From contig NZ_AP017470.1 in NCBI RefSeq assembly GCF_016592575.1, forward strand, positions 1,324,501 to 1,388,500: a stretch of DNA of 64,000 bases, written 5' to 3'. Below are positions 26,685 through 34,768 of the stretch, piece by piece. The translations under genes were made by a program, and so were the position numbers. The stretch comes from Thermotomaculum hydrothermale (GTDB lineage Bacteria > Acidobacteriota > Holophagae > Thermotomaculales > Thermotomaculaceae). The stretch's first letter is position 1. Each line of letters opens with the position of its first letter. The notes beneath the pieces are model-generated. The model was not told the DNA's origin. It did no database searches and saw only the letters and a program-made list of their open reading frames with translations.

Positions 26685-27146
26685 CTAATTAAAAATGCCT
26701 GCTATAAGTTCGTCATCAACCATTCCCTTTTCTTCATATTCATCAAACCTTGAAGCTTTCCATAACTCAATAAAGTTTCCGTTTCCAATCAAATAGGCAT
26801 CGTCTCCTGATTCCACTTCAGCCATTTCTGACAATCTTTTGGGAATAACAAACCTTCCCTGCTTATCAAGGGTTACAAAGTCTGAGTTTCTGTTTAAAAT
26901 CCTTCTCAACCTTTCTTTTTCAACAGGACTTTTATCATCCATCTCATTAATCTTTTCAAGGGCTTCAAGCCATTTCCGTTCAGGGATTATAACAAGGTAT
27001 CCTATCCCTTCACTTTTTCTGTATGCTATAACAAGCTCCTCCCCGTAAAAATCCTTCTCAATTATTTTGAGATAGCGAGAGGGCAACTTAACCCTGCCGC
27101 CAGAATCAATTGTTATAGCTTTGTTTCCGTAAAACTTTCCTCGCAT
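26685..27146 (-). CDS. mraZ: Transcriptional regulator MraZ
   Basis: A double AbrB-fold DNA-binding protein that controls the dcw cluster. The first half has ITIDSGGRVKLPSRY and the second VTLDKQGRFVIPKRL, the two expected DNA-contact repeats. The frame is open to 27203, but I place the start at ATG 27146 (MRGKFYGNK), giving 153 residues, near the family norm. The 5' extension would overlie the TGG repeat operator and has no counterpart in the family. The SD is weak (AAGGGCGG). Confidence 0.93.
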   Translation of the reverse strand: MRGKFYGNKAITIDSGGRVKLPSRYLKIIEKDFYGEELVIAYRKSEGIGYLVIIPERKWLEALEKINEMDDKSPVEKERLRRILNRNSDFVTLDKQGRFVIPKRLSEMAEVESGDDAYLIGNGNFIELWKASRFDEYEEKGMVDDELIAGIFN

Positions 27147-27171
27147 CAATCCGCCCTTGTTGTTTCTTAAT

Positions 27172-27196
27172 TTCCATTTTATTCCATTTTTTCCCA
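27172..27196 (-). promoter_or_regulatory. Predicted MraZ-binding repeats upstream of mraZ
   Basis: On the minus strand three boxes TGGGA, TGGAA, TGGAA occur with an exact 10-base period (27192-27196, 27182-27186, 27172-27176), 26 to 50 bases before the mraZ ATG. MraZ of other bacteria binds direct TGGGN-type repeats spaced one helical turn apart in its own promoter. A possible -10 (TATAAA, 27222-27227) lies just upstream, so bound MraZ would repress the whole cluster. Box degeneracy is noted. Confidence 0.7.
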
Positions 27197-27351
27197 TTTG
27201 CAAGTAAAAAACAAAAAAAAATTTATACCCACTACAACTTAAAGAAAAACAAGATACTTCTTTTTAAAGAAAATTTAAAAAAAATTTTTTATTTGATTTA
27301 ATTATGGAAAATTTTTAGGAAATAGTGGAATTTGTATAAAACACCAAAAGT

Positions 27352-27765
27352 TTAAATGCCATTCAAAATTAAATAAATCCAGTTTGCAATAAAAAGGATA
27401 AAAACAATAATTAAAATTATCTTTTTTTCCTTTTTAGTTATATCTATTGAAAGTTTCTTTTTGAAAAATACAGGTAAAAATCCTGTTAAACTCCATAAAC
27501 CAAATAAAACCCCCGATATAAACATAAAGGGGTTAAACTTAAACGCAGAAATTAAATCAAAATTATAAAGGGATAAAACAAGCCTTGTTGTACCACAGGT
27601 TGGGCAAGGATATCCTGTAAAGTGTTTAAACTGACACTGCATAGGGGGCATTAATCCTAATTTAACAAAAATATACCCCCCAATTGCTGCAGTAAAAAAC
27701 ACTATAAAATAGATAAGGGGGATATTAATATCCCCCTTTTTATACTCTTCTAACTTTAATTTCAT
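27352..27765 (-). CDS. DUF2752-family membrane protein
   Basis: A 137-residue protein with three hydrophobic segments (about 16-36, 75-95 and 113-133). The DUF2752 signature is clear: a loop CQFKHFTGYPCPTCGTTRL followed by FNPFMF. The function of this family is unknown. The SD precedes ATG 27765, and the gene follows the Yip1-like gene by three bases. It ends about 150 bases upstream of the mraZ operator, and no terminator is visible in that gap. Confidence 0.8.
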   Translation of the reverse strand: MKLKLEEYKKGDINIPLIYFIVFFTAAIGGYIFVKLGLMPPMQCQFKHFTGYPCPTCGTTRLVLSLYNFDLISAFKFNPFMFISGVLFGLWSLTGFLPVFFKKKLSIDITKKEKKIILIIVFILFIANWIYLILNGI

Positions 27766-27768
27766 AAA

Positions 27769-28593
27769 TTAATGTCCACCACCTGCAGCAGCCATTCCTA
27801 CAACACCGAGAATTGCAACAATATAAATAACAAAGCATAAACAACAAAAAATATAGGGTAATAAAACTGCAAAGGTTGCTTTACCAGTTGTGGTTTCGTG
27901 AACTTCAGCCAATCCCATAATGTTCAGGATAATCCTGTAAATCCAGCCTAATAATCCACCGCAAAATGGGACAATTGCAAACAACATAACTGCTGAAGTG
28001 TATGCAACAACATTAACTGTTGATTCAAAACCATTTTTAGCACCGTTTACTATCATTAAGAGAAGGTGATAGATACCTGCCATTATAAAAAGCCCTATTA
28101 TAACTCCAATAGGGATTAAGAAAATACCCAACACCCCACCAAAAACAGCAAACATACTCTGCATCTGCATCTCTTTTGCTGGAATATTCCCCCATTGTGC
28201 AAGCATTGAATAGAGAGAAGACCTGAACACAAGGTTATAGATAAAACTAAAAATGCCAGAAACAAAACCCATAATAAGTGCAAACAAAATTCCAGCTCCA
28301 ATTTGAGCCTTAAAATCATAATTTGCAAAAAACTCTCTTGGGCTAAATAACACCAATTTTACAGTTGATACAAGCCTATCAAAAAAAGGTAGCGATGAAT
28401 CTGCAAAGGGTATAGCCATTTTTGAATAAGACGGTGTTGATTCTGGAGGGGTTTGTGGAACGGAAGGCGGTGGTGGAGTCTGATTCATTACTTCTCCACT
28501 GTCTGTCTCTTCTTTTTTTAAAACATACCCACAGTTTGGGCACTTTGCTTCATCCCCATTTAAAGAAAAACCGCAATTGGGACACTTAATCAT
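27769..28593 (-). CDS. Zinc-ribbon, Yip1-domain membrane protein
   Basis: A protein of about 274 residues. It opens with a zinc ribbon (CPNCG ... CPNCG within the first 30 residues), then a Pro-rich linker (TPPPPSVPQTPP) and a C-terminal membrane domain with about five helices and the FFDRLVSTVKLVLFSPREFF amphipathic entry typical of Yip1-family bacterial proteins. The start is set at ATG 28593 (MIKCPNCG) by a GGAGG five bases upstream. Role unknown. It forms a two-gene unit with the DUF2752 gene and lies 40 bases from purA. Confidence 0.75.
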   Translation of the reverse strand: MIKCPNCGFSLNGDEAKCPNCGYVLKKEETDSGEVMNQTPPPPSVPQTPPESTPSYSKMAIPFADSSLPFFDRLVSTVKLVLFSPREFFANYDFKAQIGAGILFALIMGFVSGIFSFIYNLVFRSSLYSMLAQWGNIPAKEMQMQSMFAVFGGVLGIFLIPIGVIIGLFIMAGIYHLLLMIVNGAKNGFESTVNVVAYTSAVMLFAIVPFCGGLLGWIYRIILNIMGLAEVHETTTGKATFAVLLPYIFCCLCFVIYIVAILGVVGMAAAGGGH

Positions 28594-28633
28594 AAATTCC
28601 TCCAAAAAATAGTGGTTTAATTAAATATTACCA

Positions 28634-29941
28634 CTAAAGTTTGGTTTTCTCAATAAAATTATCAACTACTATGCTTTCACTTCTGTCTGGACCTGTTGAA
28701 ATTAAATATAGTTTTGTTTCAAGAGCGTCAGAAATATATTTGACATAGTCTTTTGCCTCAGCAGGCAAGTCATCAAAGTTTTTAATTCCTGAAATATCAG
28801 AGCCCCAACCCTTTAGAAATTTGAAATAAGGTTCAACTTTTTCAAGAATATTGATATCAGAAGGAAATTCTTTCAGCAATGTCCCTTTATACCTGTAACC
28901 TATACACACGGGTATCTCTTCAAACTTGCTTAAAACATCTAACTTCATCAAAGCAATATGAGTGTACCCGTTTATAATTGTTGCATACTTTGCGGCAACA
29001 AGATCAAACCAACCACATCTTCTCGGTCTGCCTGTGGTTGTACCAAACTCTCCACCTGCTGCCCTTAAAATTTCTCCAACACCATTCTCTGCTTCAGTTG
29101 GGAATGGGCCATTGCCGACCCTTGTACAGTATGTTTTAAATATTCCAATAGAATAATCAAGCTTCTTTGCCGGGAATCCTGCCCCTGACGATACTCCACC
29201 TGAAATAACAGAGGACGAAGTCACAAATGGGTAAGTGCCGTGATCAATGTCAAGGAGAGAGGCCTGCGCACCTTCAAAAAGTATGGATTTGCCCTCTTTT
29301 GAAAATTTTTCAAGTTTGTACACAGTATTTGAAATAAACGGCCTGAAATACTCCTTTATTTCCATTAATTCGTCGTAAAGTTTTTCTATATCAACAGTTT
29401 CAACTTTAAAGTAATTTTCAAAAAGAAAATTAAATTTATTAATCGCATCTTTCAGCATTATTTTAAGGCTATTATCATTAAACAAATCGACTACTCTTAT
29501 TCCTGTCCTTAAAGCTTTGGTTGCATAAGCAGGACCTATGCCTCTTCCTGTTGTTCCTATTTTTTTAAAATTTCTATTATCTTCTAAAGCCTTATCTAAA
29601 ATTTTATGGAAGGGAAGCACAAGGTGGGCCCTGTCACTAATAATCAATTTTTCAGGTGTTACTTTAACCCCTTTTTCTTTTAAATTTTCAATCTCCTCTT
29701 TTAAACTAAATGGATCAATTACAACCCCATTGCCAATTACACATACTTTGTCATCGTGAAAAATTCCAGAAGGGACAAGGTGCAAAAAATAGGTTTTTCC
29801 ATCTATAACAACAGTATGCCCTGCATTGCTTCCACCCTGAAACCTGACAACAACATCAAAGTCTCTGGAAAGTATATCAATTACCTTCCCTTTGCCTTCA
29901 TCTCCCCACTGTCCCCCGGTCACACAAATATTGATTCCCAT
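28634..29941 (-). CDS. purA: Adenylosuccinate synthetase
   Basis: A 435-residue enzyme that joins IMP and aspartate with GTP, the first committed step to AMP. Motifs: the GTP loop GGQWGDEGKGK, GGSNAGHTVV, IGTTGRGIGPAY and TTTGRPRRCGWFDLV. The start is ATG 29941 with GGAG six bases upstream; a TTG four codons earlier is less likely. It stands 88 bases after the terminator downstream of the M3 peptidase gene, so it starts its own unit. Confidence 0.97.
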   Translation of the reverse strand: MGINICVTGGQWGDEGKGKVIDILSRDFDVVVRFQGGSNAGHTVVIDGKTYFLHLVPSGIFHDDKVCVIGNGVVIDPFSLKEEIENLKEKGVKVTPEKLIISDRAHLVLPFHKILDKALEDNRNFKKIGTTGRGIGPAYATKALRTGIRVVDLFNDNSLKIMLKDAINKFNFLFENYFKVETVDIEKLYDELMEIKEYFRPFISNTVYKLEKFSKEGKSILFEGAQASLLDIDHGTYPFVTSSSVISGGVSSGAGFPAKKLDYSIGIFKTYCTRVGNGPFPTEAENGVGEILRAAGGEFGTTTGRPRRCGWFDLVAAKYATIINGYTHIALMKLDVLSKFEEIPVCIGYRYKGTLLKEFPSDINILEKVEPYFKFLKGWGSDISGIKNFDDLPAEAKDYVKYISDALETKLYLISTGPDRSESIVVDNFIEKTKL

Positions 29942-30019
29942 ATCTATCTCCAATATTTTTTTGCTCAGACTTAATAAATTTTACCACAGTGAGTGAAAAT
30001 TAAGCTATAAAAACAAAAA

Positions 30020-30039
30020 AGCGGGGACAAAACCCCGCT
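30020..30039 (-). terminator. Rho-independent terminator after the M3 peptidase gene
   Basis: Perfect stem AGCGGGG / CCCCGCT (30020-30026 and 30033-30039) with a six-base loop, followed on the minus strand by TTTTTTG. It closes the long gene chain that ends with the M3 peptidase at 30068. Confidence 0.9.
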
Positions 30040-30067
30040 TGAAATTTTAGTCAATTTTGCATATTCA

Positions 30068-31924
30068 TTAATTCTTTTCATTTAATAGTTTTTCAATCTG
30101 ATCCATTGTGTCACTAAAAACCTTCATTGTGGTCTCAAATGGGATTTCAGTTTCTAAATCTGCCCCTGCCTTTCTCAAAATATTTATTGGCGTATCTGAG
30201 CAACCAGACTTTATAAATCCAAGGTATTCTTCCACATCTTTTTTATCCCCATGAATTACCTTCTGAGCAAGGTGGGTTGACGCAATCAATGATGTTGCAT
30301 ACTGATAAACATAAAAATTGTAGTAAAAATGTGGTATATATGCCCACTCAATACCGTAAAGGTCATCAACCTTGCAAATTCCCTTATCGTGTCCATAGTA
30401 CTTTCTCACAATATTTAGATAAATCTTTGACAAATCGGCACCAGTTAAAGCCTCTCCCTTTTCAACCCTTTTGTGAATTTCAAGCTCAAACTCCGCAAAC
30501 ATTGCCTGCCTGAAGATTGTTTGCCTTATACCTTCAAGCAAATGCCCTAAAAGAAAGAGTTTCATATCTCTATCTTTTGTATGGATTAAAAGGTAGTGGT
30601 TGAGCATATTTTCATTAAATGTTGAAGCAACCTCAGCAACGAAGATGGTGTAATCTGAATAAACATAAGGCTGGTATGTATTTGAAAACATTGAGTGCAT
30701 TGAGTGGCCTAACTCGTGGGCAAGGGTTGATAATGATTCGTAATCTTCATTATAGTTTAACAATATGTAAGGGTGCACATCGTATGCATTTCCGCTTGAA
30801 TATGCTCCCCCTCTTTTCCCTTCATTGGGATATACATCAATCCATCTCTCCTTAAATGCCCTGTGTAAATAAGTTTCATACTCATTCCCAAGGGGCTTTA
30901 ATGCATCTTCAATAATCTTTTGTGCCTGCTCATAGGTGTATTTAGCATCAACACTTTTCACAAGCGGCGTATAGAGGTCTGCATAAGTCAATTCCTTTAA
31001 ACCAAGCATTTTCTTTCTCAACTTTAAATACCTGTGGAGAAGGGGAAGGTTTGCATTAATTTCTTTTATAAGGTTGTGGTAAACCTTCACAGGCACTTCA
31101 TTTGGAGTTAAGGCTGCTTCAAGTGATGAATTGTACTTTCTTGCATTTGCATAGAACCAGTCTTTTTTTACCTGAGAATAGAGCAAGGTGCCAAATGTGT
31201 TTTCAAAGCTTTTGTATGTGCCAAAGAATTTTGGGAAGACAATGTTTCTTATCTTAATGTCAGGGTTTGAACGCCATTTTGTATAGGCTGCCTGATTCAA
31301 CTTCACCTTTTCTCCGTTTAATTCAACAATTGGGAAAGGCATATCAGTATATGAAAAAATTGAATATGTCTGGTAAGGTGCATCTGAAATCATTGAGGTT
31401 TTTGCAAGTAATGCTTCCTCATTCTTTGAGAGAATATGCTTTTTCTCTTTTAAAATCCTTGTGAGATAAAGCTTGTATAATTTTAAATCCTTATTTTCAA
31501 GGTATTCGTTTATCTTTTTTTCGCCTAACGATATAATTTCTGGCTCAATAAAAGAAGAGGCTTCAGCAAACTTCCTGGCAACATTATAGGTTTCATTCTT
31601 CAACTTCTGGTTTTCTGAATTTCCTAAATCCTCGTCTGCCCTTAAAGAAACATAGGTTATAAGTCTGTCAAGTTCTTTATGAAGATTAAAGTATGTATCA
31701 AGGCATTTTTTTAACTCTTCAGGTGAATTGCCTAATTTACCCTGAAAGCTTTTTAAAGATTCAATCTTTTTGGAAAATTCTTCTCTATTTTTTTTAAAAA
31801 CCTCTACCGATGGATACAAATCTTTCAAATTCCACTTATACTTTTCAGGAATCTCTTCCCTTGTTTTAGAAATTGCTGTAAAAGTAAACATTAGCATAAA
31901 ACTTAAAATGACAAAAAACTTCAT
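30068..31924 (-). CDS. Oligoendopeptidase F-like M3 metallopeptidase, exported
   Basis: A 618-residue M3B peptidase. The zinc site is TLAHELGHSMHS (HExxH), with a downstream third-ligand Glu in VAEVASTFNE. The N-domain contains KYKWNLKDLYPS and LRADEDLGNSENQ-like text typical of PepF. Unlike cytoplasmic PepF, it begins with a clear signal peptide (MKFFVILSFMLMFTFTAISK), so it probably degrades oligopeptides in the periplasm. It is 8 bases after the PBP1A gene and followed by a terminator. Confidence 0.9.
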   Translation of the reverse strand: MKFFVILSFMLMFTFTAISKTREEIPEKYKWNLKDLYPSVEVFKKNREEFSKKIESLKSFQGKLGNSPEELKKCLDTYFNLHKELDRLITYVSLRADEDLGNSENQKLKNETYNVARKFAEASSFIEPEIISLGEKKINEYLENKDLKLYKLYLTRILKEKKHILSKNEEALLAKTSMISDAPYQTYSIFSYTDMPFPIVELNGEKVKLNQAAYTKWRSNPDIKIRNIVFPKFFGTYKSFENTFGTLLYSQVKKDWFYANARKYNSSLEAALTPNEVPVKVYHNLIKEINANLPLLHRYLKLRKKMLGLKELTYADLYTPLVKSVDAKYTYEQAQKIIEDALKPLGNEYETYLHRAFKERWIDVYPNEGKRGGAYSSGNAYDVHPYILLNYNEDYESLSTLAHELGHSMHSMFSNTYQPYVYSDYTIFVAEVASTFNENMLNHYLLIHTKDRDMKLFLLGHLLEGIRQTIFRQAMFAEFELEIHKRVEKGEALTGADLSKIYLNIVRKYYGHDKGICKVDDLYGIEWAYIPHFYYNFYVYQYATSLIASTHLAQKVIHGDKKDVEEYLGFIKSGCSDTPINILRKAGADLETEIPFETTMKVFSDTMDQIEKLLNEKN

Positions 31925-31932
31925 ACACCCTC

Positions 31933-34482
31933 CTAATGGTAAATAATAAATTCAATATTTGGTTTAATTTCTCCTGTTTTAGGGTCAACCATTATATTTT
32001 TCCCGTGCTGTTCATAGTACGGCAAAGAAAGAATTTCGTGAATCTCCTTACTGCACTTTTCAACAGGCTGAGTCCCCTTTTTAAACGCTTCAAGTATTAT
32101 ATCCTCAGGCTTACAGCCTGCATCAATATTTGCAAGCAATCCGCTTCTTTTATCAATAGGCACCCTCACTATGCCCTTTGGCACTGGCCAGTCTGTTTTA
32201 ACCGAATGCTTGATGTATTCTTTCATAAAGTCAATCCATATAGGCAACGCTGCCCTTGCACCTGTTTCTTTGTTCCCTAAACTTTGTTTTAAATCAAACC
32301 CAACCCACACACCTAAAGTAATATTTGGGTCACTTCCCACAAACCATGCATCTGTATAATTGTCTGTTGTACCTGTTTTTCCACAGAGATTCCAGTTTAA
32401 CTGCCTTGCCCTTCTCCCTGTTCCATGCTGAATTACACCCCTCATTGCTTCCAGAGTAATATAGGCTGTATCCTTTGAAATAGCCCTGTATGATAGTATT
32501 GTTTGTTCTTCAAGGGTATTTCCATACCTATCAGCAACCTTTCTAATAAAAAATGGTTCTGTGGTAACCCCAAGATTGGCAATTGTTCCATAAGCCCTGC
32601 AAACTTCAAAGAGTGTTAAATCTGTTGAGCCTAATGCAGATGAAAGGTAAGGTGCTATTTTTTCTTTTATCCCCAATTTCTTTGCAAAAGACCTTATTTT
32701 TTTGTAACCAATTCTATTGAATAGTTTAACCGATACTATGTTTTTTGATTTTTCAAGGGCAGTTCTTAAGGTAACCAATCCATCATACTCGTGGTAATAG
32801 TTTTGAGGTTCATAAGGCTCTGGCTCGTCAACTTCCCCCTCTCTAATCTTTTTCTTATACTGCTCACTTAACTCATACCTTTGAATATTTCCGTATTCGT
32901 CAACATAAAATAGTTTAGGATCAAGAAAAATGGTAGGCTCATCAAAAAAGGTATCTGCTAAAGTGAAGGCACTGTCAAAGGCAGCACCGTAAAGTATTGG
33001 TTTGAATACTGAACCTGTCTGCCTTTTAGCCTGAATAGCCCTGTTGAATTTTGAACGCTTGAAGCTGTACCCTCCAACCATTGCAAGAATTTCACCAGAA
33101 TGGTGATTAATTGCAAGCAATGCACCCTCAACCTTTGGCTCCTGGTCTAGGGAGATATTAAATTTGTTGTGTTCAGGATCAAATTTGTGAATTTTAAATA
33201 AAACAACATCTCCTGGCTGCAATATGTCATTTACTTTTTTAGCCCTTGTCCATACAATTTCATATTTACCAATCTTTATCTTGTAATCCTTTATCCTGAC
33301 AATAGCAGATTTTTCATCTGATTTAACAATTACCCCTTCAACAGTATCTCCTTCTTCAATTGACTTATTCCAGGTTGGAGACCAGTATGTTTCAATCTCT
33401 TCCTTTTTAACAAATTTTTTATCTTCAACCCTGAAGCCCTGCCTTTTATCAAGCGCTTTCAAGCCATCTCTTACCGCTTTTTCAGCCGCTTTTTGAAGTT
33501 GTAAATCAAGAGTGGTATAAACATTCAACCCATCATCCAATACAGTGTCTGCACCATATTTTTCATAAAGGTATTTTCTCACCTCTTCAAGGAAATAAGC
33601 CCCAACCCTCTCTTTCACTTCAACATTCTCTCCAGGCAAAACAAGGGGGGTTTTTACTGCATCCTTATACTGCTCTTTTGTTATATACCCCTCTTCAAGC
33701 ATTCTTTTTAAAACATGATCTCTTCTTTTTTTTGCAAGTTTAATATTTCTTGTAGGGGAATATCTTGAAGGTGCCTGAACAAGACCTGCAAGGAAAGCGC
33801 TCTCAGGTATTGTTAACTCAGCTGCATCTTTTCCAAAATAATACCGTGATGCAGCCTGTAAGCCATATAAACCTCTTCCAAAATAAACCTGATTTGCATA
33901 CCTTTCAAAAATCTCTTCTTTTGTAAACAACCTTTCAATTTGAATCGCTAAAAGAGCCTCGGTAATCTTCCTTTTTATACTCTTTTCTTTCCTTCCTGTC
34001 ATCTGTCTTACCAATTGCATTGTAATTGTTGAAGCCCCCTGTGAAGCCCTCATAGTTATTAAATCTGAAATTGCAGCCCTGATAATACCAAGTGGGTCAA
34101 CTCCAACATGTTCAAAAAATCTTGCATCCTCAACCGCCACAAGTGCCTCTACAAAACTTTTAGGAATATCGTTATAGCTTATTAATTCCCTCTTTTCCCT
34201 TGCAAAGGTACCAATTACATCTCCATGTATATCGTAAACCTTGGTAACAAGCTTGGGCTTGAAGTCTCTAAGTTTTTCCATTAATTCATTATTCTGCCCT
34301 AAAGAAAGTATATATTTAGCAAATCCAAAACCAAAGATTGCGCAGAAAAGAAAGAATAGAAAAAGATAAAGAATTTTTCTATAAAAAGGTTTTTCTTTCT
34401 TTTTTTCCCTCAATTTTTTTAAATTAACTTCTTCCTGATCTCTTTCTACAATAATTTCATCTTTTTTGTGTTCTTCACTCAT
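31933..34482 (-). CDS. Bifunctional class A penicillin-binding protein (PBP1A type)
   Basis: An 849-residue enzyme: charged cytoplasmic tail, one helix (about 35-60), a GT51 glycosyltransferase (AVEDARFFEHVGVDPLG, GASTITMQLVRQ, YANQVYFGRGLYGLQAAS), an OB-like insert (about 350-420), and a transpeptidase domain with SxxK (RQTGSVFKPI), SxN (LEKSKNIVSV) and KTG (CGKTGTTDNY). It polymerises and cross-links peptidoglycan on the periplasmic face. It overlaps the thiamine-binding-protein gene by 8 bases. Confidence 0.94.
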   Translation of the reverse strand: MSEEHKKDEIIVERDQEEVNLKKLREKKKEKPFYRKILYLFLFFLFCAIFGFGFAKYILSLGQNNELMEKLRDFKPKLVTKVYDIHGDVIGTFAREKRELISYNDIPKSFVEALVAVEDARFFEHVGVDPLGIIRAAISDLITMRASQGASTITMQLVRQMTGRKEKSIKRKITEALLAIQIERLFTKEEIFERYANQVYFGRGLYGLQAASRYYFGKDAAELTIPESAFLAGLVQAPSRYSPTRNIKLAKKRRDHVLKRMLEEGYITKEQYKDAVKTPLVLPGENVEVKERVGAYFLEEVRKYLYEKYGADTVLDDGLNVYTTLDLQLQKAAEKAVRDGLKALDKRQGFRVEDKKFVKKEEIETYWSPTWNKSIEEGDTVEGVIVKSDEKSAIVRIKDYKIKIGKYEIVWTRAKKVNDILQPGDVVLFKIHKFDPEHNKFNISLDQEPKVEGALLAINHHSGEILAMVGGYSFKRSKFNRAIQAKRQTGSVFKPILYGAAFDSAFTLADTFFDEPTIFLDPKLFYVDEYGNIQRYELSEQYKKKIREGEVDEPEPYEPQNYYHEYDGLVTLRTALEKSKNIVSVKLFNRIGYKKIRSFAKKLGIKEKIAPYLSSALGSTDLTLFEVCRAYGTIANLGVTTEPFFIRKVADRYGNTLEEQTILSYRAISKDTAYITLEAMRGVIQHGTGRRARQLNWNLCGKTGTTDNYTDAWFVGSDPNITLGVWVGFDLKQSLGNKETGARAALPIWIDFMKEYIKHSVKTDWPVPKGIVRVPIDKRSGLLANIDAGCKPEDIILEAFKKGTQPVEKCSKEIHEILSLPYYEQHGKNIMVDPKTGEIKPNIEFIIYH

Positions 34483-34768
34483 CCATTTTCTCCAGCACTG
34501 ATTTTACCTTTTTATCCATTCTATTCAGGTCTTCTCCCCTGTCGTCTATGCTAACTCTCGTTAAAACCCTGTTTGAATACTGCTTCATTATTTTATGACA
34601 CTTCTTTATTAAATCAAAAACCTCATCAGTCTCCCCCTCAACAATTGTTGCCATTGGAGTTAACTGATACTTTAATCCACTTTTCTTAACCTCTTTTAAG
34701 ATAATTGCAACATACTTTGATAGCGATTCTTCCCCTGTTATAGGCACTATAGAAAATTCAGCAATCAT
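34475..34768 (-). CDS. MTH1187/YqgV-family thiamine-binding protein
   Basis: A 97-residue protein of the DUF77 family, a ferredoxin-like fold that binds thiamine or related ligands. Characteristic pieces: AEFSIVPITGEESLSKYVA at the start, YQLTPMATIVEGETDEVFDL, and the C-terminal VLTRVSIDDRGED. Cytoplasmic. It overlaps the upstream exported-protein gene by 4 bases and the PBP1A gene by 8. A thi operon begins about 3 kb upstream in the same direction, which fits a thiamine-related role, but this is context only. Confidence 0.85.
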   Translation of the reverse strand: MIAEFSIVPITGEESLSKYVAIILKEVKKSGLKYQLTPMATIVEGETDEVFDLIKKCHKIMKQYSNRVLTRVSIDDRGEDLNRMDKKVKSVLEKMDE

